Assembly: GCA_903904815.1 (NCBI GenBank)
Contig: CAIVDU010000107.1
Location: 22,000-85,999, forward strand
DNA: 64,000 nucleotides
Origin: an uncultured Armatimonadota bacterium
GTDB lineage: Bacteria > Armatimonadota > Fimbriimonadia > Fimbriimonadales > Fimbriimonadaceae
Direction of reading: 5' to 3'
Part shown: piece after piece, positions 45,241 through 55,300 of the stretch
Layout: each line of letters opens with the position of its first letter
Position numbering within the stretch: position 1 is the first letter of the stretch
Notes under the pieces: model-generated
Told to the model about the DNA's origin: nothing
The model's input: only the letters and a program-made list of their open reading frames with translations
Database searches by the model: none
Translations under genes and position numbers: made by a program

Positions 45241-46541
45241 TGATCGCTCCCGAGCGGCCAAAGGCCAGCGCCGACGTCAAACCGATTGTAGTAGAGGATT
45301 TTCGCCCCCCCGCAAGCTGGAACATCACCGCCGTCGGTCTAAGCGTCAAAATCGCCATGAGAGGGGTCTCAAGCAATCGACTGAGGTCGCTCCTGACAAT
45401 GCTCGGGGTGATCATCGGAGTCGGCGCGGTTATCGTGGCGATTGGTATTGGGCAAGGTTCGCAGCAGGCCGTATCTGCGAGCATTCAGCGCCTCGGAACG
45501 AACGTGCTTACGGTGATGCCGGGGCAACAGCGCACGGGCGCAGTTAGTCTCGGGTTTGGTACCCGGAGCACACTCGTCCTTGCGGATTCCGATGCGATTC
45601 TCCAATCCTGTCCCAGCATTGGAGCTGTATCGCCGCAAGTCAACCGAACCGCCCAAGTCGTGTATCTGAACAAGAACGAGAACGTAACCATCAACGGCGT
45701 CGGAACCTCCTATTCCCAAATTAGTAATCACCCCGTCGAAGAGGGACGATTCTTCACCGCTCAGGAGGCCAAGTCTCGAAAACGTGTCTGCCTTCTCGGC
45801 TCAACTACCGCCACAAACTTATTTGGGACCGATTCACCGGTCGGAAAATCGGTCCGAATCGTCGAGCAGAGCTTCTTGGTTGTGGGTCGGTTGGCATCAA
45901 AGGGAGGGCAAGGCGTTCGGAATCCGGACGATGCCGTTTATGTCCCAACTCAGACCGCCATGTACCGATTGTTTGGGATGCTCTTCGTTCAGAACATCAC
46001 GACTCAGGCAACCGACCCCGCCCTGATGAGCGAAGCGCAAGACGAAATCACCAAGTTGCTGCATCGTCGGCATCGGCTTGCCGCTAACGAGCCGGACGAC
46101 TTCATGATCTTCAACCAAGCCGACTTGGCGAACGCACGAAATGAGCAACAGGCCACGTTCTCCTCTCTCATCACGTATCTCGCCATCGTGTCGCTCGGAG
46201 TAGGCGGAATTGGGATCATGAACATCATGCTCGTTTCGGTAACCGAACGAACTCGAGAAATCGGAGTCCGCAAGGCGATCGGAGCTCGACGTCGCGATAT
46301 TCTCGCCCAATTCATCTTCGAGGCGCTGATGCTCTCTGCGTCGGGCGGCCTTTTGGGAGTTTTAGCGGGGCTTATCGGCTCCAAACTCGTAGGCGCGTCG
46401 AACAATTGGACGGTGGCCATCCAGCCTTCGACGGTCATCCTGGCGTTTAGCTTTTCGGTGATCGTAGGCGTCTTTTTTGGATTCTATCCGGCCCTGAAGG
46501 CCTCGAAACTTCACCCGATCGAGGCGTTACACTATGAGTGA
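45240..46541 (+). CDS. MacB-like ABC transporter permease
   Basis: 433 aa. GTG start shares one base with the preceding stop (TAGTG). One membrane helix near residue 65 (LTMLGVIIGVGAVIVAIGIG), a large MacB-type periplasmic domain (ASIQRLGTNVLTVMPGQQ...), then three C-terminal helices with the FtsX core (VSLGVGGIGIMNIMLVSVTE, RTREIGVRKAIGARRRDIL). The ATPase is encoded separately just downstream, overlapping by 8 nt. Exports small molecules or peptides from the periplasmic side by mechanotransmission. Confidence 0.93.
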   Translation: MIAPERPKASADVKPIVVEDFRPPASWNITAVGLSVKIAMRGVSSNRLRSLLTMLGVIIGVGAVIVAIGIGQGSQQAVSASIQRLGTNVLTVMPGQQRTGAVSLGFGTRSTLVLADSDAILQSCPSIGAVSPQVNRTAQVVYLNKNENVTINGVGTSYSQISNHPVEEGRFFTAQEAKSRKRVCLLGSTTATNLFGTDSPVGKSVRIVEQSFLVVGRLASKGGQGVRNPDDAVYVPTQTAMYRLFGMLFVQNITTQATDPALMSEAQDEITKLLHRRHRLAANEPDDFMIFNQADLANARNEQQATFSSLITYLAIVSLGVGGIGIMNIMLVSVTERTREIGVRKAIGARRRDILAQFIFEALMLSASGGLLGVLAGLIGSKLVGASNNWTVAIQPSTVILAFSFSVIVGVFFGFYPALKASKLHPIEALHYE

Positions 46542-47253
46542 AGCCGCGGCAAGTCCGATCATCGAAGTCGTTCATGTTGACAAGACGTACAGCACCGGCG
46601 AGTTCGAGGTGCGGGCTCTCCAGGATGTGAGTATCTCAATAAGCGCTGGCGAATGCGTGGCGATCATGGGTCCGTCGGGCTCTGGAAAGTCGACCCTCAT
46701 GAACGTGATTGGATGCCTCGATACTCCCACGTCAGGAACCTACCGACTTTGCGGCCTTGAGGTCGAAAACCTAAGTGAAGACGACCTCGCCGGCATTCGT
46801 TCTACAAGAATTGGGTTTGTATTCCAGACTTTCAACTTGATCCCTCGAACGAGCGCGATCGACAACGTCGAGATGGCCCGGCTTTACAATTGGCGTGGGC
46901 TCGCCAATCGACGTGAAGCGGCAATGCAGTGCCTTGAGAGCGTGGGACTAGGCGATCGCGTTTCCCACACGCCAAGCGAACTCTCTGGCGGTCAGCAGCA
47001 GCGAGTGGCAATTGCTCGTGCTCTGGTAAACAATCCCTTGATCATTCTCGCCGACGAACCGACCGGCGCACTGGACTCGAAGGCGGGAGCGGAAATCATG
47101 GCGATTTTCCAGCGCCTGAATCGGCAGGGCAAGACGGTTCTGCTCGTGACTCACGACTCGGATATCGCGCAATACACCAAGCGCATCGTGAAGTTCAAGG
47201 ATGGGCAAATCATGTCGGACGAGCCCACGGTCGATCCGATCGAATTGGACTAG
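46534..47253 (+). CDS. MacB/LolD-type ABC transporter ATPase
   Basis: 239 aa. Walker A GPSGSGKSTLMNVIG, Q-loop VFQTFNLIPR, signature LSGGQQQRVAIARALVNNP, Walker B LIILADEPTGALDSK, then H-loop VTHD. It powers the permease encoded just upstream. It is followed, on the other strand and overlapping by 4 nt, by a histidine kinase gene. Confidence 0.95.
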   Translation: MSEAAASPIIEVVHVDKTYSTGEFEVRALQDVSISISAGECVAIMGPSGSGKSTLMNVIGCLDTPTSGTYRLCGLEVENLSEDDLAGIRSTRIGFVFQTFNLIPRTSAIDNVEMARLYNWRGLANRREAAMQCLESVGLGDRVSHTPSELSGGQQQRVAIARALVNNPLIILADEPTGALDSKAGAEIMAIFQRLNRQGKTVLLVTHDSDIAQYTKRIVKFKDGQIMSDEPTVDPIELD

Positions 47254-48572
47254 TCACTCTGAGCAAGTGGCAATTCCACGACAAACGTGGCGCCCTCGTC
47301 CGTCGGATCCACGTAAATGGTTCCGCTCCGATTCTCCACCAGCCGACGGCATACGGCAAGACCAATGCCAAAACCTCCCACGTTTCGATTTCTTCCCGAA
47401 TCAAGGCGCGTAAGTCGCTCGAAGATCGACTCCCGACTTTCAATCGGGATCCCGGTTCCTTGATCTCTCACCTCAATGCGGGCAACATGGTTCGAGGGTC
47501 GGCTGCTCAGGAAACACTGAGTCCCCTCAGGACTCGCCTTGAGGGCATTCGCAAGCAAATTGTCGACGATGACATCAAACTCGGAAGGCAAAATTGCCAC
47601 GTGGGCCGGTTGACTTGAAAGCTGCAACTCAACCCCTCTCGCGTGGAAGCGGTCGACCCATCGCGCGTGCACACGCTCGATTTCTTGTTCGAGATCGACC
47701 GGAACGGCTGGGTTTGCGCTGGTCGCGCCGGAGAGAAGCAGAAGCTCCACCATTCTCGAAAGGCGCTCCGTTTCATCGAGCACCGTTCGGAGAGTTTCCC
47801 GATACTCCTCATTGGTCCTCTTTCGCGATATTGAGGTCTCTATCTGGCCTCTTAAAATCGTAAGTGGAGTTCGAAGCTCGTGCGCCGCATCGGCGAGAAA
47901 CCGCTCCTCCCGCTTCACTGCGGACTCGATTCGGTCAAGAAATCGATTCAATCTCTCGACGAAGGAGGCATATTCACCACGATCATCAACGGAGAGTCTG
48001 CCCGAGAGGTTGTTGCCGCTGAGCGCTTCCGCTTCGCTTGCCAAACGCTCCATCGGCACAAACGCCGCCTTGGTAGCGAACCAGGTCACCACGCCCACAC
48101 AAACGGTGGAAGCCGCCCAGAGCAACAGCGAGAACGTGGCGAGGCGCTCAATGACGATGTCTCGGTTTCCCCATGGGACCGCTACCGTCACAATGCCCTC
48201 CTTTGCCTGAGCTCCCTGATACACGGTCCGGATGTCATCGAACCGCGCGCGCCCGAGCCCGATAAGTGGCCTTAGGAGCAGAGGTCCCGCCCTGAACTTC
48301 AGGCGACCACTTAAGTCAAAAACCGCCACTGACACATCGGGATCGGCGGCGATAATCTCTCGCAGATCGGGATTGGTGGGCCTCTCACGGAGCTCACCCA
48401 GGGTTTCCCGGAGCTCAGGGTAGAGGACGTCCCCGGCGGCGAGGAACTCCGCTCTTCTGAACCCTAGCACGGCAGCCATGAACGCCAAGAACAGAATTAA
48501 CCCGGAGGTGGCGGTCGCGACAAGAGTTAGCCGCGCCCGGTGATTGAGTGTCAGCGACTTAAATCGCCACAT
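47250..48572 (-). CDS. Sensor histidine kinase, OmpR-pair type
   Basis: 440 aa from ATG at 48572 (MWRFKSLTLNHRARLTL), which overlaps the regulator stop by 14 nt; a longer frame to 48704 lies inside the regulator gene. Two membrane helices (about 18-40 and 153-175) frame an extracytoplasmic sensor. HAMP, then the phosphoacceptor His in DAAHELRTPLTILRGQIE, then the ATPase with N (VDNLLANALKAS), G1 (VRDQGTGIPI) and G2 (GGFGIGLAVCRR). It phosphorylates the regulator next to it. Location between two efflux operons suggests it senses an exported toxicant. Confidence 0.93.
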   Translation of the reverse strand: MWRFKSLTLNHRARLTLVATATSGLILFLAFMAAVLGFRRAEFLAAGDVLYPELRETLGELRERPTNPDLREIIAADPDVSVAVFDLSGRLKFRAGPLLLRPLIGLGRARFDDIRTVYQGAQAKEGIVTVAVPWGNRDIVIERLATFSLLLWAASTVCVGVVTWFATKAAFVPMERLASEAEALSGNNLSGRLSVDDRGEYASFVERLNRFLDRIESAVKREERFLADAAHELRTPLTILRGQIETSISRKRTNEEYRETLRTVLDETERLSRMVELLLLSGATSANPAVPVDLEQEIERVHARWVDRFHARGVELQLSSQPAHVAILPSEFDVIVDNLLANALKASPEGTQCFLSSRPSNHVARIEVRDQGTGIPIESRESIFERLTRLDSGRNRNVGGFGIGLAVCRRLVENRSGTIYVDPTDEGATFVVELPLAQSD

Positions 48573-49239
48573 GAGCGTCTTGATAGAGCGCGTATCCCTT
48601 GCCACGTACCGTTTGGACGAGTCGCTCGGCTCCACCGCGCTCCAACTTGTGTCGCAGATAGTTGATGTAAACCTCGACGACATTTGGATCACGGTCGACA
48701 TCATCCCAAACGTGCTTTAGGATCTCCAACTTGGAAACTGCTTGGCCATGATTCTGGGCCAACAGCTCGAGAAGGCTGAACTCAGTTGATGAAAGGAACA
48801 CCACGCGCCCGGAACGCATAACGCGACGGCGTTTCAAGTCGATCTCAAGGTCCCCGCACCGGTATACGCTCGCGTCCTGGCTCGCCCTGCGAAGAAGCGC
48901 GCGAACCCTCGCTAAGAGTTCTTCCAGCGGGAAGGGTTTGGCAATGTAGTCGTCAGCGCCCTCGTCGAGACCGGCCACTCGATCGCTCAAGGAGTCTTTG
49001 GCGGTCAAAATCAGAACCGGGGTTTGCCTGCCCTGGCCGCGGGCAGATCGAAGCAGGTCCATTCCATTTCCGTCTGGAAGCATGAGGTCGAGGATAACGA
49101 GGTCGGGATTTTCGTTGTTCCAGATCTCCTCGCCTTCAGCCTTTGTATGCGCTTCGAGAGCCAGATAACCAGCTTCGGTGAGAGACTGGCGAAGGAAGTC
49201 AGCGACCCTCGATTCGTCTTCAACGATAAGTATGTTCAT
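48559..49239 (-). CDS. OmpR family response regulator
   Basis: 226 aa. Receiver domain with acidic pocket ILIVEDE, phosphorylation Asp in LVILDLMLPDGNGMD, Thr in VLILTAKD and Lys in DDYIAKPFPLEELL. Winged-helix output with VVFLSSTEFSLLELLAQNHG and VVEVYINYLRHKLERG. Divergent from the RND efflux operon (371-nt gap) and so its likely controller; the direct repeats at 49528-49545 could be the site. Confidence 0.95.
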   Translation of the reverse strand: MNILIVEDESRVADFLRQSLTEAGYLALEAHTKAEGEEIWNNENPDLVILDLMLPDGNGMDLLRSARGQGRQTPVLILTAKDSLSDRVAGLDEGADDYIAKPFPLEELLARVRALLRRASQDASVYRCGDLEIDLKRRRVMRSGRVVFLSSTEFSLLELLAQNHGQAVSKLEILKHVWDDVDRDPNVVEVYINYLRHKLERGGAERLVQTVRGKGYALYQDAHVAI

Positions 49240-49610
49240 TTTGGTTTCCTAGACTGGCCGTCCTGGCAGTCTCTTTAGGTGGCTGAGCTTCAACGACCAA
49301 AGCTTCAATCGAATCAGAGAGCCGTTTTGGCCCCGCGCGGCGTCCTAGACTCTCCTCTGCCAGGACTCCGTGAAATTCGATCAGAAGAAGCACGATTCTA
49401 GGTTCAAAAAGGGTGCGGCTCCTCCTCTTTCAACTCAGCTACGTCCACTGGATCGCTCAATATCACTATACGGGGTTCCAACACCCGTTTTCGATTCTTT
49501 CGGCGGTCCTCGAACGCCAACACTACTTAGAGTTCCCTAAGGTTCTTGGAACCCAGGAACGACATCTTCGCCCCACTTAACAGAAATCGTCCAAACTCAA
49601 TCGATCTGTG
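49240..49610. promoter_or_regulatory. Divergent control region of the two-component system and RND efflux operon
   Basis: 371 nt with no gene. It contains TAGAGTTC (49528-49535) and TAAGGTTC (49538-49545) as direct repeats with a 10-nt period, and an overlapping inverted repeat GGTTC-TTG-GAACC (49541-49553). OmpR-type regulators bind such tandem half-sites. Not shown to be functional. Confidence 0.4.
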
Positions 49611-50795
49611 ATGTGTCTAGGCTCTCTCGTCGTTTTGCTACCCATCGCGCAGGCCTCGTCTCATCGCCTATCACTCTCAGAGGCGGTATCGGAGGCGCTC
49701 CGGTCGCGTGATTCGGTAAGCGCCGCGAGAAGCCGTGTCATGGCGGCCGAAGCCACTCGTAGCTCCCTCGGTTCTGCCGGTCCTCTGAGAATCGAGTTCG
49801 GGGGTGGTACGTCACCCGATGTCGGAGCTGGCAACGATTTTTTGGTGGCAATGCCGGTCGACCTGTTCGGAAAGACGCGGGCAGCGAAGTCCTCAGGCGA
49901 AGCGGCGGTCATGGCCGCCAAAGCAGCTCTTAAGCAGGCCCAGTTGGATGTCCAGGCGGATGTCGTGAACGCGTTCGCGGATGCTCAGTCCGCCCAAACG
50001 CTACTCGAAACGGGCAGAAGCATCGAAGAGATTGATCAGATCGCTTACGACGCGACGAAGAAGCGGATCGATGCGGGCGATCTCCCTCCAGCCCAACTTC
50101 TGCGAGCCGACTTGGAACTCCAACGGGCAAAGCAGGCTCTCGAACTTCGATCGCAATCGCTTGCCGCATCAAAAATCCGACTTGCCTCGACGATGGGTGT
50201 CGCGGCCTCGGACATTCGAGAACTGGAAACCAAACTGCCGGACCCTCCTGCCCCGCCTCGGTTGGAGGAGCGGGCCGATCTCGCTCAAATGAGGTCCGAT
50301 GCCGCATCCGCGGCGGCGGATGCACGGATTGCGTCTGCATCGCGTTGGCCCGATCTAGAGGTTCAGTTCGCCCGCTCACCGTTTGATTCGCCCGAGCAGT
50401 ACAACGCCCGTATCCAGGTCGTTCTGCCGCTTTACGATTTCGGCGCATCACGTGAAAAGATCCGAGCAGCACATCTCTCCCGACAGGCCGCCGATCGATC
50501 GATCGCCGACCGGCTTCGCACCGCTCGCTCTGAAATTGAGGCCACAAAGTTGGAACTTGAATCATCCAAGGCCGCGAGCCTGGGTTACGAGCGCCTGACG
50601 AACGATGGCAAGACGCTTGTCCAAAAGGAGCAACGAGGCTTCGCGGCGGGCGCCAGTTCCCTGCTCGACGTGCTGGAAGCAACGCGGGCTCTTCGAGACA
50701 TAGAAGAGAGTGCGGCTGACGCCCGCACCAAATGGATCCAGGCCGAGGGCCGTTACCTGAGCGCAATTGGCGCTCTCCTTGTGAGACCAAGTTGA
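49611..50795 (+). CDS. TolC-family outer-membrane efflux protein (CzcC/CusC-like)
   Basis: 394 aa from ATG at 49611 (a GTG one codon earlier is in frame). Signal peptide MCLGSLVVLLPIAQASS. Two OEP repeats of long coiled-coil helices (VSEALRSRDSVSAARSRVMA; LDVLEATRALRDIEESAADA). It would form the trimeric channel for the RND pump encoded downstream. No Cys lipobox is seen. Stop overlaps the TTG start of the next gene (TTGA). Confidence 0.9.
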   Translation: MCLGSLVVLLPIAQASSHRLSLSEAVSEALRSRDSVSAARSRVMAAEATRSSLGSAGPLRIEFGGGTSPDVGAGNDFLVAMPVDLFGKTRAAKSSGEAAVMAAKAALKQAQLDVQADVVNAFADAQSAQTLLETGRSIEEIDQIAYDATKKRIDAGDLPPAQLLRADLELQRAKQALELRSQSLAASKIRLASTMGVAASDIRELETKLPDPPAPPRLEERADLAQMRSDAASAAADARIASASRWPDLEVQFARSPFDSPEQYNARIQVVLPLYDFGASREKIRAAHLSRQAADRSIADRLRTARSEIEATKLELESSKAASLGYERLTNDGKTLVQKEQRGFAAGASSLLDVLEATRALRDIEESAADARTKWIQAEGRYLSAIGALLVRPS

Positions 50796-52375
50796 ACCTA
50801 AGACTCAGATATCCCGTTCCCGCACTTCTCCTGATCGCGTTGGCCGGCTGCAAGAGCCCTCCAGCGCCCGCCGGAGACGACGCCGAAAAGGCTGCGGAAA
50901 CGACCATTTCCGTCGAAGTCGCCACCGCGGCGCCTCGACCGATGCAGCAATTGCTCGATCTATCGGGTGCCTTCGCGCCTGCCCAGGGCACGGCGGCCCG
51001 TCTCACGCCGGCCGTCCCCGGCCGGATCGCAAAAATCCTCGTGCGCGAGGGAGATCGAGTGTCGGCTGGGCAGCTCCTTGCGACCATCGATCAGCGCGTT
51101 CAAACGGCCCAGCAGAGTTCGGCGGCAGCCAGTTTAGCCGCTTCAGAGGCTCAGTCGGCCCAGTCCAAAATCGCCTATCAATCGGCGGTTGCCGATCAGT
51201 CAAATCTCGTACGAAGCGCGGAAATTGGCCTCGAACAGGCCCAACTCGAGCGAGAGAGCGGGATCGCCCAAGCCGCTCTTGCCTACGAAGAGGCAAAGGC
51301 CGACCTGGACAAACTTAGAGCTGGAGCCCGCCCTCAGGAGATCTCCCAAGCGCATGAGGCCACTGTGCAGGCAAGGGCGACTCGCGATCGCGCGGTCTCT
51401 GAATATCGTCGCAACCAAGAACTTGCTCCCGATGGCTACGTGTCCAAGCGTCAGGTGGAGGATGCCAAAACCGCCCGAGACTCCGCCGAATCCGCATTGA
51501 AGGCTGCCAGCGCCAATGAAAGTCTCGTCAAGGCAGGGGCACGCCCCGAGGAGATCCGAGCCCAAGAGGCACACACCGCCGCCCTCAAAGAGGCCCTGGC
51601 TTCAGCTCACTCCATTGGCGACAAGCGCGTGGCGACGGCCAAGTTAGCCTATCAACAAGCGCAACAAGCCATTCTATCGGTCCAAGCAAAGCTTAAAGAC
51701 GTAGAGTCGAGCGCGGCCACCGCACGACAACGGCAAGCGGACCTCGCTTCAGCGAGTGCCACGACTGCCCTGAACGAGATCCGAGCCCCGTACGACGGCG
51801 TTATTTCGCGACGCAACCTGAACCCGGGAGACTTTGCCGATACGACCTCCCCGTTGCTTGAGATCACCGCGCTCAAGGCGCATCAGGATTTCGTCGCTTC
51901 GGCCTTGCCGACACAGGCCAGCCAAGCTCGAGTCGGAATGGACGTCCTCGTGGACTTTCAATCTTCCCAAATCCACGGAAGAGTAATCAGCCTTTCGCCC
52001 GCCGATGCCCAAACCGGATTGGCGACCGTTCGGATTTCATGTGACAAGCCAGCCTTCTCCGGTGCTTACTCCACCGCGCATATTGTCCTGCACGACTACG
52101 CGAGCGTAGTCACTGTTCCGAGCAAGTCAGTGCTGGATCGAGACGGAAAAACCATCGTCTATCGAGTCGTTGACAGCGTCGCCAAGCAGACGGAGGTGGT
52201 CGCTGGCCCGGAGAACGATGGCTTCACGGCGATCCTGTCCGGAGTGAAGCAGGGAGACGTCGTCGTGCAACTTGGTTCCTACGAACTGGCGGACGGTTCC
52301 AAGGTGAAGGTAGCGACCCCGGAGAAGCCGGCGCCCGAGTCAGGCGCCCCCGAAAAGAAGGAGTCTGGCTCTTGA
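50792..52375 (+). CDS. RND periplasmic adaptor lipoprotein (HlyD family)
   Basis: 527 aa from TTG at 50792, which overlaps the TolC-family stop. This start gives a proper lipoprotein signal peptide (LNLRLRYPVPALLLIALAGC, lipobox LAGC). Upstream in-frame codons lie inside the previous gene. Lipoyl domain pieces VPGRIAKILVREGDRVSAGQ and IRAPYDGVISRRNLNPGDFA, and a very long coiled coil with two extra helices (about 120-330, repeated AGARPQEI/AGARPEEI). It links the inner-membrane pump to the outer channel. Confidence 0.9.
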   Translation: MNLRLRYPVPALLLIALAGCKSPPAPAGDDAEKAAETTISVEVATAAPRPMQQLLDLSGAFAPAQGTAARLTPAVPGRIAKILVREGDRVSAGQLLATIDQRVQTAQQSSAAASLAASEAQSAQSKIAYQSAVADQSNLVRSAEIGLEQAQLERESGIAQAALAYEEAKADLDKLRAGARPQEISQAHEATVQARATRDRAVSEYRRNQELAPDGYVSKRQVEDAKTARDSAESALKAASANESLVKAGARPEEIRAQEAHTAALKEALASAHSIGDKRVATAKLAYQQAQQAILSVQAKLKDVESSAATARQRQADLASASATTALNEIRAPYDGVISRRNLNPGDFADTTSPLLEITALKAHQDFVASALPTQASQARVGMDVLVDFQSSQIHGRVISLSPADAQTGLATVRISCDKPAFSGAYSTAHIVLHDYASVVTVPSKSVLDRDGKTIVYRVVDSVAKQTEVVAGPENDGFTAILSGVKQGDVVVQLGSYELADGSKVKVATPEKPAPESGAPEKKESGS

Positions 52376-55300
52376 CGCTCAGCGAATACGCAACGCGCCA
52401 TATCAAGCCGATCCTGTTTACGATTGCGGTTCTCTGCCTGATGGGCATTGTCGCCTATCAGTCCTTCCCCGTCTCCATTCTTCCCGACGTCACTTTCCCT
52501 CGAGTTCTGGTTATTGCCGATTCCGGGGAGCGTCCCATCTCTTCGATGGAAGCGATCATTGCTCGCCCGATCGAAGAGGCGCTGGCCACCGTTCCGAACG
52601 TCAAACGCATCCAGTCGAGGACCGAACGTGGTTCGACCGAAATCTCCGTCGATTTCAACTGGGGCACCGACATCCTCACGGCCGAAGGACTTGTCAACGC
52701 AAAGGTCAACGAAGTTCGATCCACGTTCCCAGCGGAGACGCGCACCGAAACGGAACGGATGAACCCGACCGTTTTCCCGGTAGTCGGCCTCACGCTCGAT
52801 AGTTCGACGCTGTCCCAATCCGAGCTCTACAACCTTGCCATGTACACGCTGCGACCCCGACTTTCTCGGGTCGATGGTGTGGCAAGAGTCGTCGTGCAGG
52901 GTGGCCGAGCGCCGGAGATCCAGGTCATCGTTCGGCCGGAACGGTTGGCTGCACTGAAGATCTCGTTGAGCGACGTGGTTCAAGCGATCTCGAATTCGAA
53001 TCTTGTCCAGTCGGTAGGCAAAGTCGAGCGCCGATACCAACAACTCAGCGTGCTAGTCGACGGACAGGTCGCAGACAGCAGCGCCCTGGGCAAGATCGTG
53101 GTCACCTCGAAGAACGGCGTCCCCATCCCCCTCAGCGACCTGGCGACCGTTTCACCGTCGGTAGAAGACCGTCTCACCGTGGTCTCGGCCAACGGCCATG
53201 AGAGCGTGCTGTTGAACGTCATTCGACAGCCATCCGCCAACACCGTCGCGATGGCAAGCGCAGTCCAAGCCGAGATGGCCCAATTGAAGGCCTCCCTTCC
53301 AGCCGGTACCAAACTCGGAGTTTTCTACGACCAATCGATTCTCGTGAGAGATGCGATCCAGAGCGTGGGTGAAGCGGTTCTGATTGGGGCCGTCCTTGCC
53401 GTAGTCGTCCTCCTTCTGTTCTTGCGTAACTTACGGGCAACCTTGGTGACGGCGGCGATCATTCCTATGACGGTCTTGGTCACGTTCCTCCTCATGAGGG
53501 TCGCCGGCCTCAGCCTAAATCTGATGACGCTCGGAGCGCTGGCGGTGGGCATCGGACTTGTTATCGACGATGCCATCGTCGTCGTCGAAAACGTCTTTAA
53601 GCACCTTCCAGGCGCGTCAGACCTCAGGGCGGCGGTGGCCGCCGCATCGAAAGAGATCGCCGCGCCGATGATCTCCTCGACGCTGACCACGGTCGTCGTC
53701 TTTCTTCCCCTGTCCTTGCTCGAAGGGGTCGCCGGAGCATTCTTCGCGGCGCTTGCCGTCACGTTGACCATTGCCGTACTCGCTAGTCTCTTCCTCGCGC
53801 TGATGGCGAGCCCTAGCCTGTGCGCGGCGTTCCTCAAGAGCGAAGGGCATCACGGACATGGCAGGATGTTTGAGAGGATTCTCCAGCTTTACGCGACGAC
53901 TCTTGCGTTTGGGCTGAAGCACAAATGGCTGGTGCCGGTTTGCGCCATCGCTCTTCTCGCGGCCACCAGTTTGATCGCCAAGCAATTGGGAACTGGCTTC
54001 ATGCCAGCGATGGACGAGGGCGCGTTCATCCTCGACTATACAACCCCTCCCGGTACCTCGTTGACCGAGAGCGATCGCCTGCTTCAAAAGATCGACCAGA
54101 TCCTGAAAGACACACCAGAAGTCGCTAGCTTCTCGCGGCGAACGGGAACGGAGCTTGGATTCTCGATCACCGAACCAAACCGCGGGGACTACGCCGTGAT
54201 GCTAAAAACCGACCGCCACCGAGCGATCGACGATGTCATCGATGACGTTCGGAAAGATGTTTTGGCCCACGTGCCTGGAGTCGATATCGACTTCAGTCAG
54301 GTGCTCCAGGATCTGATCGGAGACCTCGCCGGGCAGCCAGCTCCCATCGACATCAAGCTCTTTGGCGAAGACAAGGAGAAGTTACAAACGGTAGCCCAGG
54401 ATCTCGCCAAAAAATTGGGCGAAGTGAAGGGGTTGGCCGACCTGAAGTCGGGAGTTGTCGAGGCCGGACCGGAGTACACGCTCCGAGTCGACCCTGCGCG
54501 CACTGGGCGGTATGGACTGACAACCACCTCAGTGGCCGATCAAGCTGAGGCGGCGATGTTGGGAACCGTGGCCACCAAAGTCATCCAGAATGACCGCCAG
54601 GTGCCGGTTCGGGTGCGTTACCCGGCCGAGTTGAGGATAACCCCCGATACGATGGCTTCGATCCCGATCTTAACGACCGGAGGCTACACCGTGCCGCTCG
54701 GATCGTTAGGAACGTTTGAAACTCACGACGGCGCCGCCGAGTCCTACCGTGAGAATCAGCGCCGTGTCCTCGACGTCACCGCCAGCCTCGAAGGCATTGA
54801 CCTAGGCACGGCGATCACGAAAGTCAAGGAAATTCTTTCCAAAACGGATCTCCCGGCGGGTGTCTCGGTTACGATCGCCGGACAGTATGAAAGCCAGCAG
54901 CAGTCGTTCAAGAATTTGCTTCAGGTGCTTGGCGTGGCGATTCTTCTGGTTTACGCCGTGATGCTCTTTCAGTTCCGCTCTTTCACCGCGCCGACCGTCA
55001 TTCTGCTGATCATGCCACTGGGACTGTTCGGCGCGGTGCTTGCGCTCAAGCTCACGGGAACGGCGATCAACGTTTCCTCTTTCATGGGCGCAATCATGCT
55101 CGTTGGCATCGTGGTCAAAAACGGCATTCTTCTGCTTGATCGGGCGATCGAAGCCGAACACTCAGGAATGGGTGTGCATGAAGCGGTTATTGACGCCGGA
55201 AGACAGCGTATCCGACCCATTCTCATGACCAGTCTGACCGCCATCCTTGGTCTTTTCCCCCTGGCTCTCGGCATCGGAGCGGGCGCGGAGATGCAGAAGC

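Noticed and set aside
48573..48704. Extended N-terminus of the histidine kinase
   Set aside because: It lies inside the response regulator gene and does not resemble a kinase N-terminus; ATG at 48572 gives the usual short tail before the first membrane helix.
49930..51087. 385-codon leftward frame
   Set aside because: Antisense to the TolC-family and adaptor genes; Arg/Pro/Ser-rich shadow without any domain.
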